From Hypomesus transpacificus (taxonomy: Eukaryota; Chordata; Actinopteri; Osmeriformes; Osmeridae), in assembly GCF_021917145.1 (NCBI RefSeq), contig NW_025813700.1, forward strand, positions 62,001 to 126,000: a stretch of DNA of 64,000 nt. Reading direction: 5' to 3'. The position numbers were made by a program, and so were the translations under genes. The notes under the pieces are model-generated. The model ran no database searches. It saw only the letters and a program-made list of their open reading frames with translations, and was not told where the DNA came from. This document shows positions 30,387-40,566 of this stretch, in pieces. The stretch's first letter is position 1. Every line of letters begins with the position of its first letter.

Positions 30387-31352
30387 ATGAGTTCCCTGAT
30401 ATCAAGAGAGGAGGTGAATAACACCGTGGTGCATCCAGCTCAATTCTTCCTCCTGGGGATCACTGGCATCCCCCACATCAAGTACTACTATGCCTTCCTG
30501 TTCTGCGTTTACATGGTGTCTTTGCTGGGTAACACGTTTGTAATGACTGTCATACTTGTGGACCGCAGTCTCCATACCCCCAAGTACCTCGCTGTTTTCA
30601 ACCTGGCTTTCACTGACATTTGTGGGAGTACCACCCTCGTCTATCCCATTCTGAGCCACTTCCTGTTTGGCAGTCAGGTTGTGTCCTACAATGAATGTTT
30701 AACCAGTTTTTTCTTTGTGTTCCTGTTTCTCAGCATGCAATCATTCAACCTCACCACCCTGGCTTACGACAGGCTCGTGGCCATTTGCTACCCCCTGAGG
30801 TACTACATGATAGTCAGTCCCAAAGCCATGCTGCAGATCATCAGTGGAGAGTGGGTCATGTCGTCCTCGTTGATTATGATCATGCTGGTCTTCCTGACCA
30901 GACTCTCCTACTGCAGGTCAAGAGAGATCCAGGGCTACTTCTGTGACCATGGGCCTTTGTTCCGACTGGCCTGCAATGACAACCTCCCAAGTAAGCTCAT
31001 AGGGAGACTAAACCCTGTGTTCATGATATGGTTGCCTCTAGTCTTCATCATTGTGACCTATGCCTTCATCACCTCAACGCTGTTACGAATCTCGGCCCGG
31101 GAGCGTGTCAAAGCCATGAGGACGTGCACCTCACATCTCATGCTGGTGGGCTTGTTCTATTTGCCCTACGGGGCAACGTTCGCTTTAGGAGACATCCCCA
31201 CTAATATACGGATCATTAACCTCTCTCTGACCTCCACTCTGGCCCCCACATTGAACCCCATTATATACGTGCTGAAGACCGACGAGTTTAAGGTATCTGC
31301 TAAGAAGATGGTGAAGACAGCCAAAGGAGCCATATCTCCATCAGAGAGATAA
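30387..31352 (+). CDS. odorant receptor F (single coding exon)
   Basis: A 321-residue fish OR in one open exon. Visible features: a sequon near residue 11 (NNT), TM1 with 'LLGN', the loop 'LHTPKYL', the TM3 signature 'LAYDRLVAICYPLRYY', the Cys-rich second extracellular loop ('SYCRSREIQGYFCDH'), 'AMRTCTSHL' before TM6 and 'LNPIIYVLKT' in TM7. The ATG follows an acceptor (GTCTCAACAG at 30351-30360). A strong donor (CTGACAG/GTGAGCG, 30127) lies upstream, so a noncoding 5' exon spliced over about 230 bases is likely. It is related to gene G (roughly half identical by eye) and to the fragment at 42748-42870. It lies on the strand opposite to the split ORs. Confidence 0.95.
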   Translation: MSSLISREEVNNTVVHPAQFFLLGITGIPHIKYYYAFLFCVYMVSLLGNTFVMTVILVDRSLHTPKYLAVFNLAFTDICGSTTLVYPILSHFLFGSQVVSYNECLTSFFFVFLFLSMQSFNLTTLAYDRLVAICYPLRYYMIVSPKAMLQIISGEWVMSSSLIMIMLVFLTRLSYCRSREIQGYFCDHGPLFRLACNDNLPSKLIGRLNPVFMIWLPLVFIIVTYAFITSTLLRISARERVKAMRTCTSHLMLVGLFYLPYGATFALGDIPTNIRIINLSLTSTLAPTLNPIIYVLKTDEFKVSAKKMVKTAKGAISPSER

Positions 31353-31510
31353 AGATGTTTTTTTTTTTTATCACAATTTTCAACGTTTTGGGATTCATAG
31401 CATGGAAGCTTACTTAGGAATGTGTAGCATGTAGGACAAACCCCTTGAGTGGAAGTCGTACATAGAAAAGTGTTCGTAACAGCAAATCAGTAAATCAGTA
31501 AATCAATATA

Positions 31511-33171
31511 CAGTGCCCTCCAAAAGTATTGGAACAGTGAGGCCAATTCCTTTATTTTTGCTGTAGACTGAAAACATTTGGGCTTGACATCAAACGATGA
31601 ATGTGAAACCAGAGATCAACGTTTCAGCTTTTATTTCCAGGTATTTACATCAAGATCTGATGCACAAATTAGAAAATATCACCTTTTTGTTCGAACCCAC
31701 CCATTTGTCACGTGAGCAAAAGTATTGGAACATGTGACTGACAGGTGTGTTTTGTTGCCCAGGTGTGTCCTATTACATACATTATTCAATCAATAAATAC
31801 CACTGAATGTCTACACTCAGGTTCAGATTGGGTAAGATAGGTTTTGTCTATGCAGACTGTATTCAGAGGTGAAAACAACATGAAAACCAGAGCGCTGTCT
31901 TTGGGTGAAAAACAAGCAATTGTGAGTCTTAGAGAAGATGGAAAATCAATCAGAGCCATTGCAGAAACATTGGCCATAGCCAGTACAACCATTTGGAATG
32001 TCCTGAAGAAGAAGAAAACTACTGGTGTACTAAGTAACAGACGTCGAACAGGTAGACCAAGGAAAACATCAGCAGTTGATGACAGAAACATTGTGAGAGC
32101 TGTAAAGAAAGACCCTAAAACAACTGTTAGTGAGATCAGCAACAACCTCCAGATGGCAGGAGTGAAGGTATCACTATCTACTGTTCGCAGAAGACTTCAT
32201 GAACAAAAGTACAAGGGCTACACCAGAAGATGCAAACCACTCATTAGCAAGAAGAATAGGAAGGCCAGGCTGGAATTTGCCAAAAAGTACAGAGATGAAC
32301 CTCAAACATTCTGGGACAAAGTTTTATGGACTGATGAGACAAAGATTAACTTTTACCAAAGTGATGGAAAGGCTAAAGTTTGGAGAAAGAAAGGAACTGC
32401 TCATGATCCCAAACACACAAGCTCATCTGTGAAACACGGTGGAGGTAATGTCATGGCTTGGGCTTGCATGGCTTCTTCTGGGACGGGCTCATTAATCTTC
32501 ATTGAGGATGTAACACATGATGGCAGCAGCAAAATGAACTCGGAAGTCTACAGAAACATTTTGTCTGCCAATTTAAGGAAAGATGCAACCAAACTGATTG
32601 GCAGAGCCTTCATCATGCAGCAAGATAACGACCCAAAACACACTGCCAAAACAACAAAGGAGTTCATCAGGGGCAAGAAATGAAAGGTATTAGACTGGCC
32701 AAGTCAATCTCCAGACTTAAACCCTATAGAGCATGCATTTTACCTGCTTAAGAGGAGACTGAAGGGAGGAACCCCACAAAACAAACAACAACTGAAAGAG
32801 GCTGCAGTGAAAGCCTGGGAAAGCATCAAAAAGGAAGAATGCAAAAGTTTGGTGACGTCAATGGGTCACAGACTTGCTGCAGTTATTGAAAGCAAGGGAT
32901 TGGCAACTAAATATTAAGTCTTATTCACTTAAATATGTTTTAAGTATATCTGTTCCAATACTTTTGATCACATGACAAATGGGTGGATTCAAACAAAATG
33001 TGATATTTTCTTAGTTGTGCATCAGATCCTGATGTAAATACCTGGAAATAAAAGCTGAAACGTTGATCTCTGGTCTCACGTTCATTATTTGATGTCAAGC
33101 CCAAATGTTTTCAGTCTACAGCAAAAATAAAGGAATTCGCCTCACTGTTCCAATACTTTTGGAGGGCACTG
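31511..33171 (+). mobile_element. Tc1/mariner-type transposon, about 1.66 kb
   Basis: Starts 'CAGTGCCCTCCAAAAGTATT' and ends with its complement. The inverted repeats extend for about 210 bases with few mismatches. It is flanked by TA on both sides (31509-31510 and 33172-33173), the Tc1/mariner target. It carries one transposase frame on the plus strand. The element sits between OR genes F and G. High similarity of the two ends suggests a fairly young insertion. Confidence 0.97.
31880..32683 (+). pseudogene. Tc1-type transposase, interrupted
   Basis: Start taken at the MKTRALS methionine, typical for the family. The first ~110 residues form the paired-like helix-turn-helix DNA-binding region, with a GRPR-type motif ('RRTGRPRKTS'). 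Catalytic residues seen: Asp in 'LWTDETKINF' and Asp in 'QQDNDPKHTA'. The frame ends at TGA (32681-32683) in 'GKK*', where relatives have Trp. The same frame stays open afterwards to TAA at 32915-32917 and includes 'SPDLNPIE' with the catalytic Glu. With that single stop the frame would be about 345 codons, the usual family size. Probably inactive, though nearly whole. Confidence 0.93.
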
Positions 33172-33179
33172 TATATCTT

Positions 33180-34500
33180 TTCATTGGGCTACATATCCCT
33201 TTGATGCGGACGAGTAGAGCGAATGAGTGAGGCCCAGATCAGGCAAGGCTCTCAGGCTTCGCTCGTCATCTCTCTCATTAAAAGCAACACACCTGTGTTA
33301 CCTCACTCTCATTCTCACCGTGTTTGATAAGATGGTAATTTAATGCTACACGAGCACACACACATACACGTATACAGAACACACACACACGTACACACAT
33401 ACAGAACACACACACACACAATAGATATTAAATGATTTCTGGGATGTTGCCACCTTCCGCCATTCCCAACTTCTCCATATTGTCTTTATGTTACTGGCCA
33501 TCGATGGATTTGACAGTCTACAGGGTCCCTGCCTTATACTGTATGTATGTTTGCTTCGCTCGTTCTCCGAAGTAGGGAGTGCTTCCCTTTATATAGAACC
33601 CACCCCACCAAGCTAGTCAAGAATATTTCCATATCTATAGTAAATCACATGGTCAAATCAATACTACATGAGTTTCACTGAATTGTAATACATGGTGACG
33701 GTTATATTTACACTTGTGCAAGTGGTAGGATTTTGTATTCATTTGTGCTCAGTGGGCTGTGAAGTAATGTTTTATAAAAAATAAAACATTACTATATAAT
33801 GAACACATAACATAAGGAACAGTGCAAACCCCTTGCTAAAATGTATATCTGATTCTTGTTATTCTTTATTGATGACAGTTTATCATCTCCATCATCAACG
33901 TTGTGTTGCTTAAACTGAACCTGTCGCAGGTCTTATTATAAACAGATTGTGAAGAGACAGGAAAAGCTTTTCCCTTCTCCTATTTCTTTTCAATTCCACC
34001 TTCCCACAAAGAAAGGGACACTTTGAGACCAAGATCTTGTTTTCAGATCACCCTGCATCACAATTACTAAGAAAAGACACTCCAACGGTATGAAAGTAAT
34101 GTATGCATTACTTAGACATTGATATTATTATTACACATCAACTCAATCAAAACTCAGTCCTAATCAGTGATCAAATTTCCTTAGTGGATATTTACTGTGA
34201 CATGTAAATGTGAACACAAGACAAAATAAAAAAAATAAAAAATTACATGTCAATGTAAACCACAACATTATTCTCTTAAAGACATTATGTTGATGTATAA
34301 TGCCACAACGATGAATATCAAAGATCAACAGTAAAACAAGGAAACTTTTCTACAACATGTTTTATGTTTATTTCATATGTTCTTGGTTGAGGCTAGTTAA
34401 CATATTTCAGGCCAACACTTGTTGCTGTAAACATCATTGGATGTCTGCAGATTTGGTCCCCAGTGTGCGAAGCTAGGTGAACTGTGACTAGGAGGTTTGT
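33180..34500. other. stretch without a gene
   Basis: AT-rich sequence with a small (CA)n patch near 33355-33420. Nothing else recognised. Confidence 0.5.
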
Positions 34501-34522
34501 GTTATCAAGGATATTTTCACAA

Positions 34523-34529
34523 TATAAAG
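34523..34529 (+). promoter_or_regulatory. possible TATA box of OR G
   Basis: TATAAAG about 250 bases before the ATG of gene G, with the (CT)n tract and a splice acceptor (ATTTACAG, ending 34751) between them. Fits a short noncoding first exon. Inferred. Confidence 0.4.
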
Positions 34530-34596
34530 CCAGCACAGAGTCCAAACCACCAGAGAAGAGCAGCTACTGCAGAGATAGGCAGTCTACAGTACAGGA

Positions 34597-34600
<4 letters not shown>

Positions 34601-34663
<63 letters not shown>
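34601..34663. repeat. (CT)n microsatellite before OR G
   Basis: About 62 bases of pure CT. In the transcribed direction it could act as a long polypyrimidine tract before the acceptor at 34751. Confidence 0.95.
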
Positions 34664-34666
<3 letters not shown>

Positions 34667-34770
34667 CAGATCCAGATTATACGTCTAAACCCAGCCTTGA
34701 AGAGTGGAATTCGTTTCCTTTTTTTTCTTTGCTTCCTAAATACATTTACAGGTTCATGTGGTGTTTGGTT

Positions 34771-35733
34771 ATGAACTTGATCAACACAGCTCTGGAGGAC
34801 AATGTCACTTTTCAGCGTCCAGCACAGTTCTACATCCTAGGGTTTTCTGGAATCCCTAACCTGACTTATTACTTTGTCTTCCTGTTTGTCATCTACATCG
34901 TGTCCGTGCTAGGCAACACATTGGTCATGACTGCTATATATGTGGAGAGCTCTCTCCGTACCCCCAAGTATCTCATTTTCTTCAACCTGGCATTCGTGGA
35001 CCTTTGTCGAATCTCCATCCTGGCCATCCTGCTGCTGGACACCTACCTGATCAACAACCAGTTCATCTCCTACAATAAATGCATGACCAACATGTTATGT
35101 ACTTACGTGACTCTAGCCATGCAGTCTTTCAACCTGACCATGTTGGCATACGACAGGCTGGCGGCCATCTCCTTCCCTCTGCGCTATCACACACTGGTGA
35201 CGAGTAAGACCATGAGCGCGTTCACCGGCGCAGTGTGGCTCGTCAGCATCCTGTTCAACCTCATCAACGCCGGCGCCATCACCAGGATGACCTTCTGCCG
35301 GTCGCTGGTCATCCAGAGCTACGTCTGTGACCACGGTTCCCTGTTCCGCCTGGCGTGCAATTCCAACAGCTATTATTTGACCCTGCGCTTGATCACTCCA
35401 GTTATCATCGTTTGGCTTCCTTTCGGGTTCATCATCGTGACGTATGTGTCTATTGGTGTGGCCTTGCGCCGGGTCTCTACAAACCAGGGCAGGTTGAAAG
35501 CTGTGAGGACGTGCACGACTCATCTGATGTTAGTCGCGTTGTTCTACTTACCGTTAACGATGACTTTTTTTCTAGGGGAAGGGGTCTCCATCAACACCAA
35601 ATGCTTTTACTTGTCTCTGACCACAGCTCTCCCTCCCATGCTGAACCCCATTATATATGTGCTGAAGACAGAAGAGTTCAAGGTCTCGGCTATGAAGCTG
35701 GTGAAAACCAGCTCGAGCTTTCTGAAATTTTGA
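34771..35733 (+). CDS. odorant receptor G (single coding exon)
   Basis: A 320-residue fish OR starting at MNLINTALEDN. The open frame extends 14 codons upstream, but a splice acceptor at 34750-34751 lies between, so the inner ATG is preferred. Features: a sequon (NVT) at about residue 11, 'LGNTLVMTAIY' in TM1, 'LRTPKYLIFFNLAF' in TM2, 'LAYDRLAAISFPLRYH' at the end of TM3 (Ser in place of the usual Cys), 'CDHGSLFRLAC' in the second extracellular loop, 'VRTCTTHLMLV' entering TM6 and 'LNPIIYVLKTEEF' in TM7. Closest neighbour relative is gene F. The third codon positions in the middle of the gene are GC-rich. No defect seen. Confidence 0.95.
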   Translation: MNLINTALEDNVTFQRPAQFYILGFSGIPNLTYYFVFLFVIYIVSVLGNTLVMTAIYVESSLRTPKYLIFFNLAFVDLCRISILAILLLDTYLINNQFISYNKCMTNMLCTYVTLAMQSFNLTMLAYDRLAAISFPLRYHTLVTSKTMSAFTGAVWLVSILFNLINAGAITRMTFCRSLVIQSYVCDHGSLFRLACNSNSYYLTLRLITPVIIVWLPFGFIIVTYVSIGVALRRVSTNQGRLKAVRTCTTHLMLVALFYLPLTMTFFLGEGVSINTKCFYLSLTTALPPMLNPIIYVLKTEEFKVSAMKLVKTSSSFLKF

Positions 35734-35739
35734 TTTTTT

Positions 35740-36650
35740 TTGTTGCATTTAGGTTCAAAACTAGTCCTGCTGGGAGGGGAGGGGGGAATCCCAGCCCCAA
35801 TGTAGTCAGTAAATGTTGTAAGCTTTGACTAACCGTATTTCCTATCCGTATGACTATATACTACGCATTATATTAAGCACCAAATCCATCCCATGTTATC
35901 ATACTACAGTGTTTGTTCTGTATGTGTCTGTTGAGGAACAACAATCAAACTATTAAAATCTAATTTGCTGACGTAATTTCTGTCATTTCCCCCCAAAATG
36001 TGTTTTTATTCAATGAAAGGTCATTAAATAATAATAATGAACACTAGAGTCAAAGACGACCGGTCTCCTGAAGACAGAAACCTATTGTAGAAGCTTAATA
36101 ATCCAGCATGCTTTTTGTGAATATTTAATTGAATTGTACATTACATTATATTTCACCCTATCACAATAGACTTAAGTCCTTAATTCACTAATGACTGAAC
36201 CCGTGCAAACATATAGAGACATGATCCTGACTGAGACAATTAATGTGACAGTTATGATGCTTCACAAGGCTCTGTAATTGTACCACACTACCACTGTGTG
36301 GTTGAAATATGTAATAGCATGTGAGCATCACCAGTTGGAGGCATCACTGTTGTGATGTCGATTAAATTATTCTCAGGTGGGATGCAGAGGTATTTCAAAA
36401 GGAATGCTTTTCACTAATGATCCAAGGACATTAAATAAAAACAAGTATGATTCTGTGTGATCCTACCTTCCAAACAATTACGGATACAGGCACGAAGTGT
36501 TATCTAACTCTCTCCCTTGAACACACTTACATGTTACTAGACTAGCATCAACAACTTCTAACGGTATCGTTGAGTATTTAGTCCAGCTCCACAAGTGAAC
36601 ATGAAGCAAGATGTCATCCTGTAGAACAATGTTTGCGTCTGTAGGTTGGT
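35740..36650. other. stretch without a gene
   Basis: AT-rich intergenic DNA between OR G and coa4. No exon or repeat family recognised. Confidence 0.5.
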
Positions 36651-36652
36651 AT

Positions 36653-36898
36653 CTATGACGGCCCGGAAGCTGTTTGTCGTTGTTTCATCAGCTGTTCCTT
36701 ACGGGAGTTCTGGAAGGCCATCATGCACTCTTTAAAGGTCTGAACCTGGGTTTGGCACTTACGCCAGTCCTGATGTTCCGCCATGCACTCCTGCACGGCA
36801 TAGTGCAGATCGGCGCAGCCGGTGCGCGAGATCATCTGGTCCACAGGGTCGTCCTCTTCCTCGCTCCGACTGCGGTCGTGAGGGGACGGGGAAGTCAT
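36653..36898 (-). CDS. coa4: cytochrome c oxidase assembly factor 4 (COA4/CHCHD8)
   Basis: A small twin-CX9C protein of 81 residues. The two CX9C pairs are plain to see: C-ADLHYAVQE-C and C-QTQVQTFKE-C, with the family phrase 'QECMAEHQDWRKCQ' between. The acidic N-terminus ('SEEEDDPVDQMISR') matches the COA4 family. COA4 is imported into the mitochondrial intermembrane space by the disulfide relay and is needed for assembly of respiratory complex IV. The start is placed at 36898 because an acceptor (TTGGTTTTCAG/A) lies directly before this ATG, so the 13 upstream codons of open frame would be intron. The 5' noncoding exon should lie further right. It is a housekeeping gene inside the OR cluster and a good synteny anchor. 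Confidence 0.95.
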   Translation of the reverse strand: MTSPSPHDRSRSEEEDDPVDQMISRTGCADLHYAVQECMAEHQDWRKCQTQVQTFKECMMAFQNSRKEQLMKQRQTASGPS

Positions 36899-36939
36899 TC
36901 TGAAAACCAACGCATTGGTGTGAAATATAGTTGACAAAA

Positions 36940-37585
36940 ATTAAACATCGGGAAAAAAGAGAGGTGGAAGAGGGTGAGACTATAAATGTGAAATATACCT
37001 AGTCAACAGTACGCTACATTATTTTATAATAAACATACAGTTTTGTTTTTGTCACATTGATTACACCCTACTGGCAACACAGCGGGTCCTATACAGAACA
37101 TACAGTAATACCCTCTCTTGAGCTATTACACAAGATCAAAGGCTAGGTAGCTCTAATTTAGCTAGATTGTTGCTGGTAAATTGTCATATTCTGTTATGGG
37201 TCAACTAGCTAGTTACCAATTTCAGTGAGTGATTTACAAGATACTAACCTTCAATTTAAATTGAGATATGTCTGAACGTCGGCTAAATGTCAACCTGAAG
37301 TAGTTTACCTCTGGCTTTCATACTGTACATTTCATTTGTACGTATCGCTAACAGGCTAGCTAGATCACTACTTTCGTAACGTTTAAACATGGGGGACATA
37401 ATTCAGGGAGGGACTAAGAGTGGTTTTGAAATATGTCCTATGGTGTATCGTGGACTAACTTTTTTAGTTCCGTGTATCGTTCATAAGTACTGCGATTGAC
37501 GTTGTCTCCTCTGGGTCTCACTGTGACATAAGCTATGTATTCAGAATTTCAGAAGTTATTAGCTATATTTACGCGATACATTATC
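36940..37585. other. coa4 5' region
   Basis: No coding exon. It must contain the noncoding first exon(s) and promoter of coa4. A consensus donor-like site reading minus strand, AGAG/GTAAAC, is at about 37306-37312, but I cannot fix the first exon. Confidence 0.35.
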
Positions 37586-38318
37586 GAGAAAGAAGCTCAG
37601 TAGATTAGCGGAAAGTTTAATAGACAAACCAGTGAAACTCAGCTATGAAGCACTTGAGGGCAGTGTTGTACAGGTAAGGCAAGCCAGTGTTGCATAATGT
37701 TTAACGGAATATTGGGACTGCAGGTCGAATGAGCACTATACAGTTTGAACAAGTGACTGGCGTGCTGTCAAAAGTAGTACGCTCGCGTCACACCCTGTCA
37801 GAAACCGTCAGCACCTTTCCTAAAGCGCAGGAGGATATAGAATGAAACATAAAACATGCTGAGGATGCAGTTTTAGACTGACGTTTGGATGTCCTGCTGC
37901 CCACCATTGCAGAACTCCTCAAACGTTTTGACTCACTTGTCAGGTTGACGTACAGCTGGGTCAAAGCTCCAACGCAAAAACGATTTTATAAATTCAAGAT
38001 CATTTATTGATTTTCTCATTAGGTCACATTTCAGAGAGCTAACTGCTTCACAGTCAGTGACAAAACAAATATCATGGAAAATGCCATTGATGGTTTGTTT
38101 TAAGCACATGAAAACAAGGACCAAACAATAATCATAATCACAATGGTCTATATTAATCCTAATAATCACAAAATCAAATCCAAATTAAAGTAGCAACAAT
38201 AACAACTAGTATTTAAAAAACAATTCATGGTGACTTTCAACCTATCGAAATGCCATGTGTAAATTTATTCTGTGATTTAATTTGAGTTAACATATACAAT
38301 ATTAATATCAAAAAGCTG

Positions 38319-39499
38319 TTAAACTGTCATTTTCATATCTTCAGAGATTTTAGGATTGGTATCATCACCAGACGGCATAGGAATGTCATTTTCAAATCCA
38401 GACTGTTCTGGGATGAAATTGTCTTGAGAATGTTCCGGAACATCGTGGGTATTTACATTCAGTTCCGGAATGCCAACGCCGCCCTCCGGCGACGACTTGT
38501 TGCTCAGCGACCCCATTCTGCAGGTGTCAAGAGTCTGGAGCCTCTCCAAGACCACATACCCATGTCTGGTGTACTCCATCGACCCCCAGTCCAGCACGTT
38601 CCCTGGTCTGAAAGCCCATGCCTGCACATAGGTCTGGACCTCACACAGGGAGAGAACATAGTCCCACATGTGCACATCTGTCAGCTGGCCGGTAAACGAT
38701 TGCTGGGCATCAAAACCCCCACCATAGGTATCTTGGTCCTGGCTGAGGACAATGAAAGGGGTTCCAGAGATGGAGCCACCTGCATGGAGAGACTTCCTGA
38801 CACTGGGTCTCCCATTGAGCCAAACCTGCACCAAACCTGTTCCTGAGTCCCACGTAGCACAGAGAGAGTTCCACTCATTCAGCTCAGCTGCCATCCTGTT
38901 AAAGTACACATAGTGGCCTCCAACCCAAAACTCTATTTTATCAATGTGCAGAAATATTGTGAAACTGTTGTCAATGCCAGGGGTGCTCAGGGAGAAGAGG
39001 CAGTCCTTGGTGAGGACATCAGTGAAGAATCGGAGGCAGACAGAGGAACTGAAGAAGATCTTCTCCAGCTGGGGGTAGAGTCTGGTGTATGAGTTAGCTG
39101 TCTGCTGAGGGAAAGTGAACACTCGTCCTCTCAAATCTGTCAACACAATCACAGACCAATCCTCAACTCAGGCTAGAAGAAGGCTGAGAGACTGATTATT
39201 AAAGATTGTTAGGTCATTCTAATTACTGTAATGTATGTATCATGTGTGTGTACTCTACAGTGTACCTGGAATAGTGTAGGTGTATGACCTTTGTGAAATT
39301 CACAGCAAATACTGTATCTAAAGTTGTGAACATCCAAAATCTTATAATTGTTATTGTAAAAGCAAAGAGCTTTTGTGGATTATTCACTAGATATACACAA
39401 TATGAGAAATAAAAAAGTATATGTGGAAAAATACAATTTACCTTGTGGTGTAGCATAGCAACACGTAACTATGGACAGCAAATATACGAAGGTCTTCAT
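38319..39499 (-). CDS. CRP-like pentraxin, copy 1 (two exons)
   Basis: Secreted short pentraxin of 291 residues. Exon 1 (39499-39442) codes for a signal peptide, 'MKTFVYLLSIVTCCYATPQ'. Exon 2 (39136-38319) codes for the pentraxin fold. The intron is GT-AG in phase 1 right after the signal peptide, as in mammalian CRP. Landmarks by alignment to CRP from memory: 'VCLRFFTD' (first disulfide Cys), 'PGIDNSF' (the Asp-Asn calcium pair), 'NSLCATWDS' (second Cys; the pentraxin signature with Ser for His), and 'QDQDTYGGGFDAQQS' (calcium loop). A tail of about 65 acidic, Pro/Asn-rich residues follows the normal domain end. A TATAAAAG (39553-39560) lies about 55 bases before the ATG. Pentraxins bind ligands in a calcium-dependent way as soluble pattern-recognition proteins. 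No defect seen. Confidence 0.93.
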
Positions 39500-39552
39500 T
39501 CTGCAGTCAGTAAGATCATTGATCTTTAGTTCTCACATTGGTTATTTTGTGT

Positions 39553-39560
39553 CTTTTATA
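39553..39560 (-). promoter_or_regulatory. TATA box of pentraxin copy 1
   Basis: TATAAAAG on the minus strand, about 54 bases upstream of the ATG, implying a 5' UTR of about 25-30 bases. Confidence 0.65.
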
Positions 39561-39929
39561 GTCAGAACAAACCTTATCTTCATTAGACTTTGTATCGATG
39601 TATCATTTAACCTTTTATTATGCATCCATAAAGAAATCCATAAAGTTGGCCAATGATTAAGATAAGGACATGTTATCATTTAAGCTTAGTGAGGTGCATC
39701 CTTTACACTATAAAAACATTTCCAACCCCAGATTTAAAGTTGTTGTTAGGGTTTATGTTAAATTTCAACATTTTGTTTGTCTCATAGCAGCATACATACA
39801 GGGTTATTAATTATGACAATTGTCTGTTTAATTAATAGGTCTTATATAACCACACTCTAAGTTCAATAGTTCTTTAATTGTTTCATTGAACATGTTGCAT
39901 TTAGTCAGCATACAAGGTAATTGGAGAAA

Positions 39930-40215
39930 GGGAGAGCGTGGGAGACAGAGACAGGGAGAGAGTGCAGACTGCAGAGAGAGGGAGAGAGTGGGAGAGAGAC
40001 AGGGAGAGAGTGGGAGAGAGAGACAGGGAGAGAGTGCAGACTGCAGAGAGAGGGAGAGAGTGGGAGAGAGAGACAGGGAGAGAGTGGGAGAGAGAGACAG
40101 AAAGAGAGTGCAGACTGCAGAGAGGGAGAGAGTGGGAGAGAGAGACAGGGAGAGAGTGGGAGAGAGAGACAGGGAGAGAGTGCAGACTGCAGAGAGAGGG
40201 AGAGAGTGGGGGAGT
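39930..40215. repeat. 72-74-bp minisatellite, about 4 units
   Basis: GA-rich repeat marked by 'AGTGCAGACTGCAGAG' at 39961, 40033, 40107 and 40179. The second duplication unit has only a short unexpanded equivalent near 46610-46640, so the expansion postdates the duplication or was lost there. The open frames across it are repeat artefacts. Confidence 0.9.
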
Positions 40216-40566
40216 GTCAGACACGTGCATGTGCTGCATCGGTATTTCCATCATACCGGAATCTCCATCTGTGCATTTCATTCTCCTGATGTTTTGTTGT
40301 CTGATGTAGAAGTTTGTACATTTGACTATGATAAGACAGACGTGTGAAGGGTTGATGAGGAGTAAAACATGCTGCCAATGTTTACACACTAGATAAGACC
40401 ACAAAAAGGGAAAAACACTAACAAAAGGAAAGTAGCTGGTCGAGATCTCAGCAAATTTACAGTACAGAACGACTGTACTTTCATCGTGTAGCCTAAGTGA
40501 TTCCGATAAACGAGTCTGTCATATATATTTTTCAATTGTGTTGGGTCCACGCGAGCGGCATGGACG

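Noticed and set aside
31786-32145. A 119-codon minus-strand frame over the Tc1 element
   Set aside because: It is the antisense shadow of the transposase.
39886-40404. Frames of 120-167 codons on both strands
   Set aside because: GA-rich minisatellite; peptides are simple Arg-Glu or Ser-Leu repeats.
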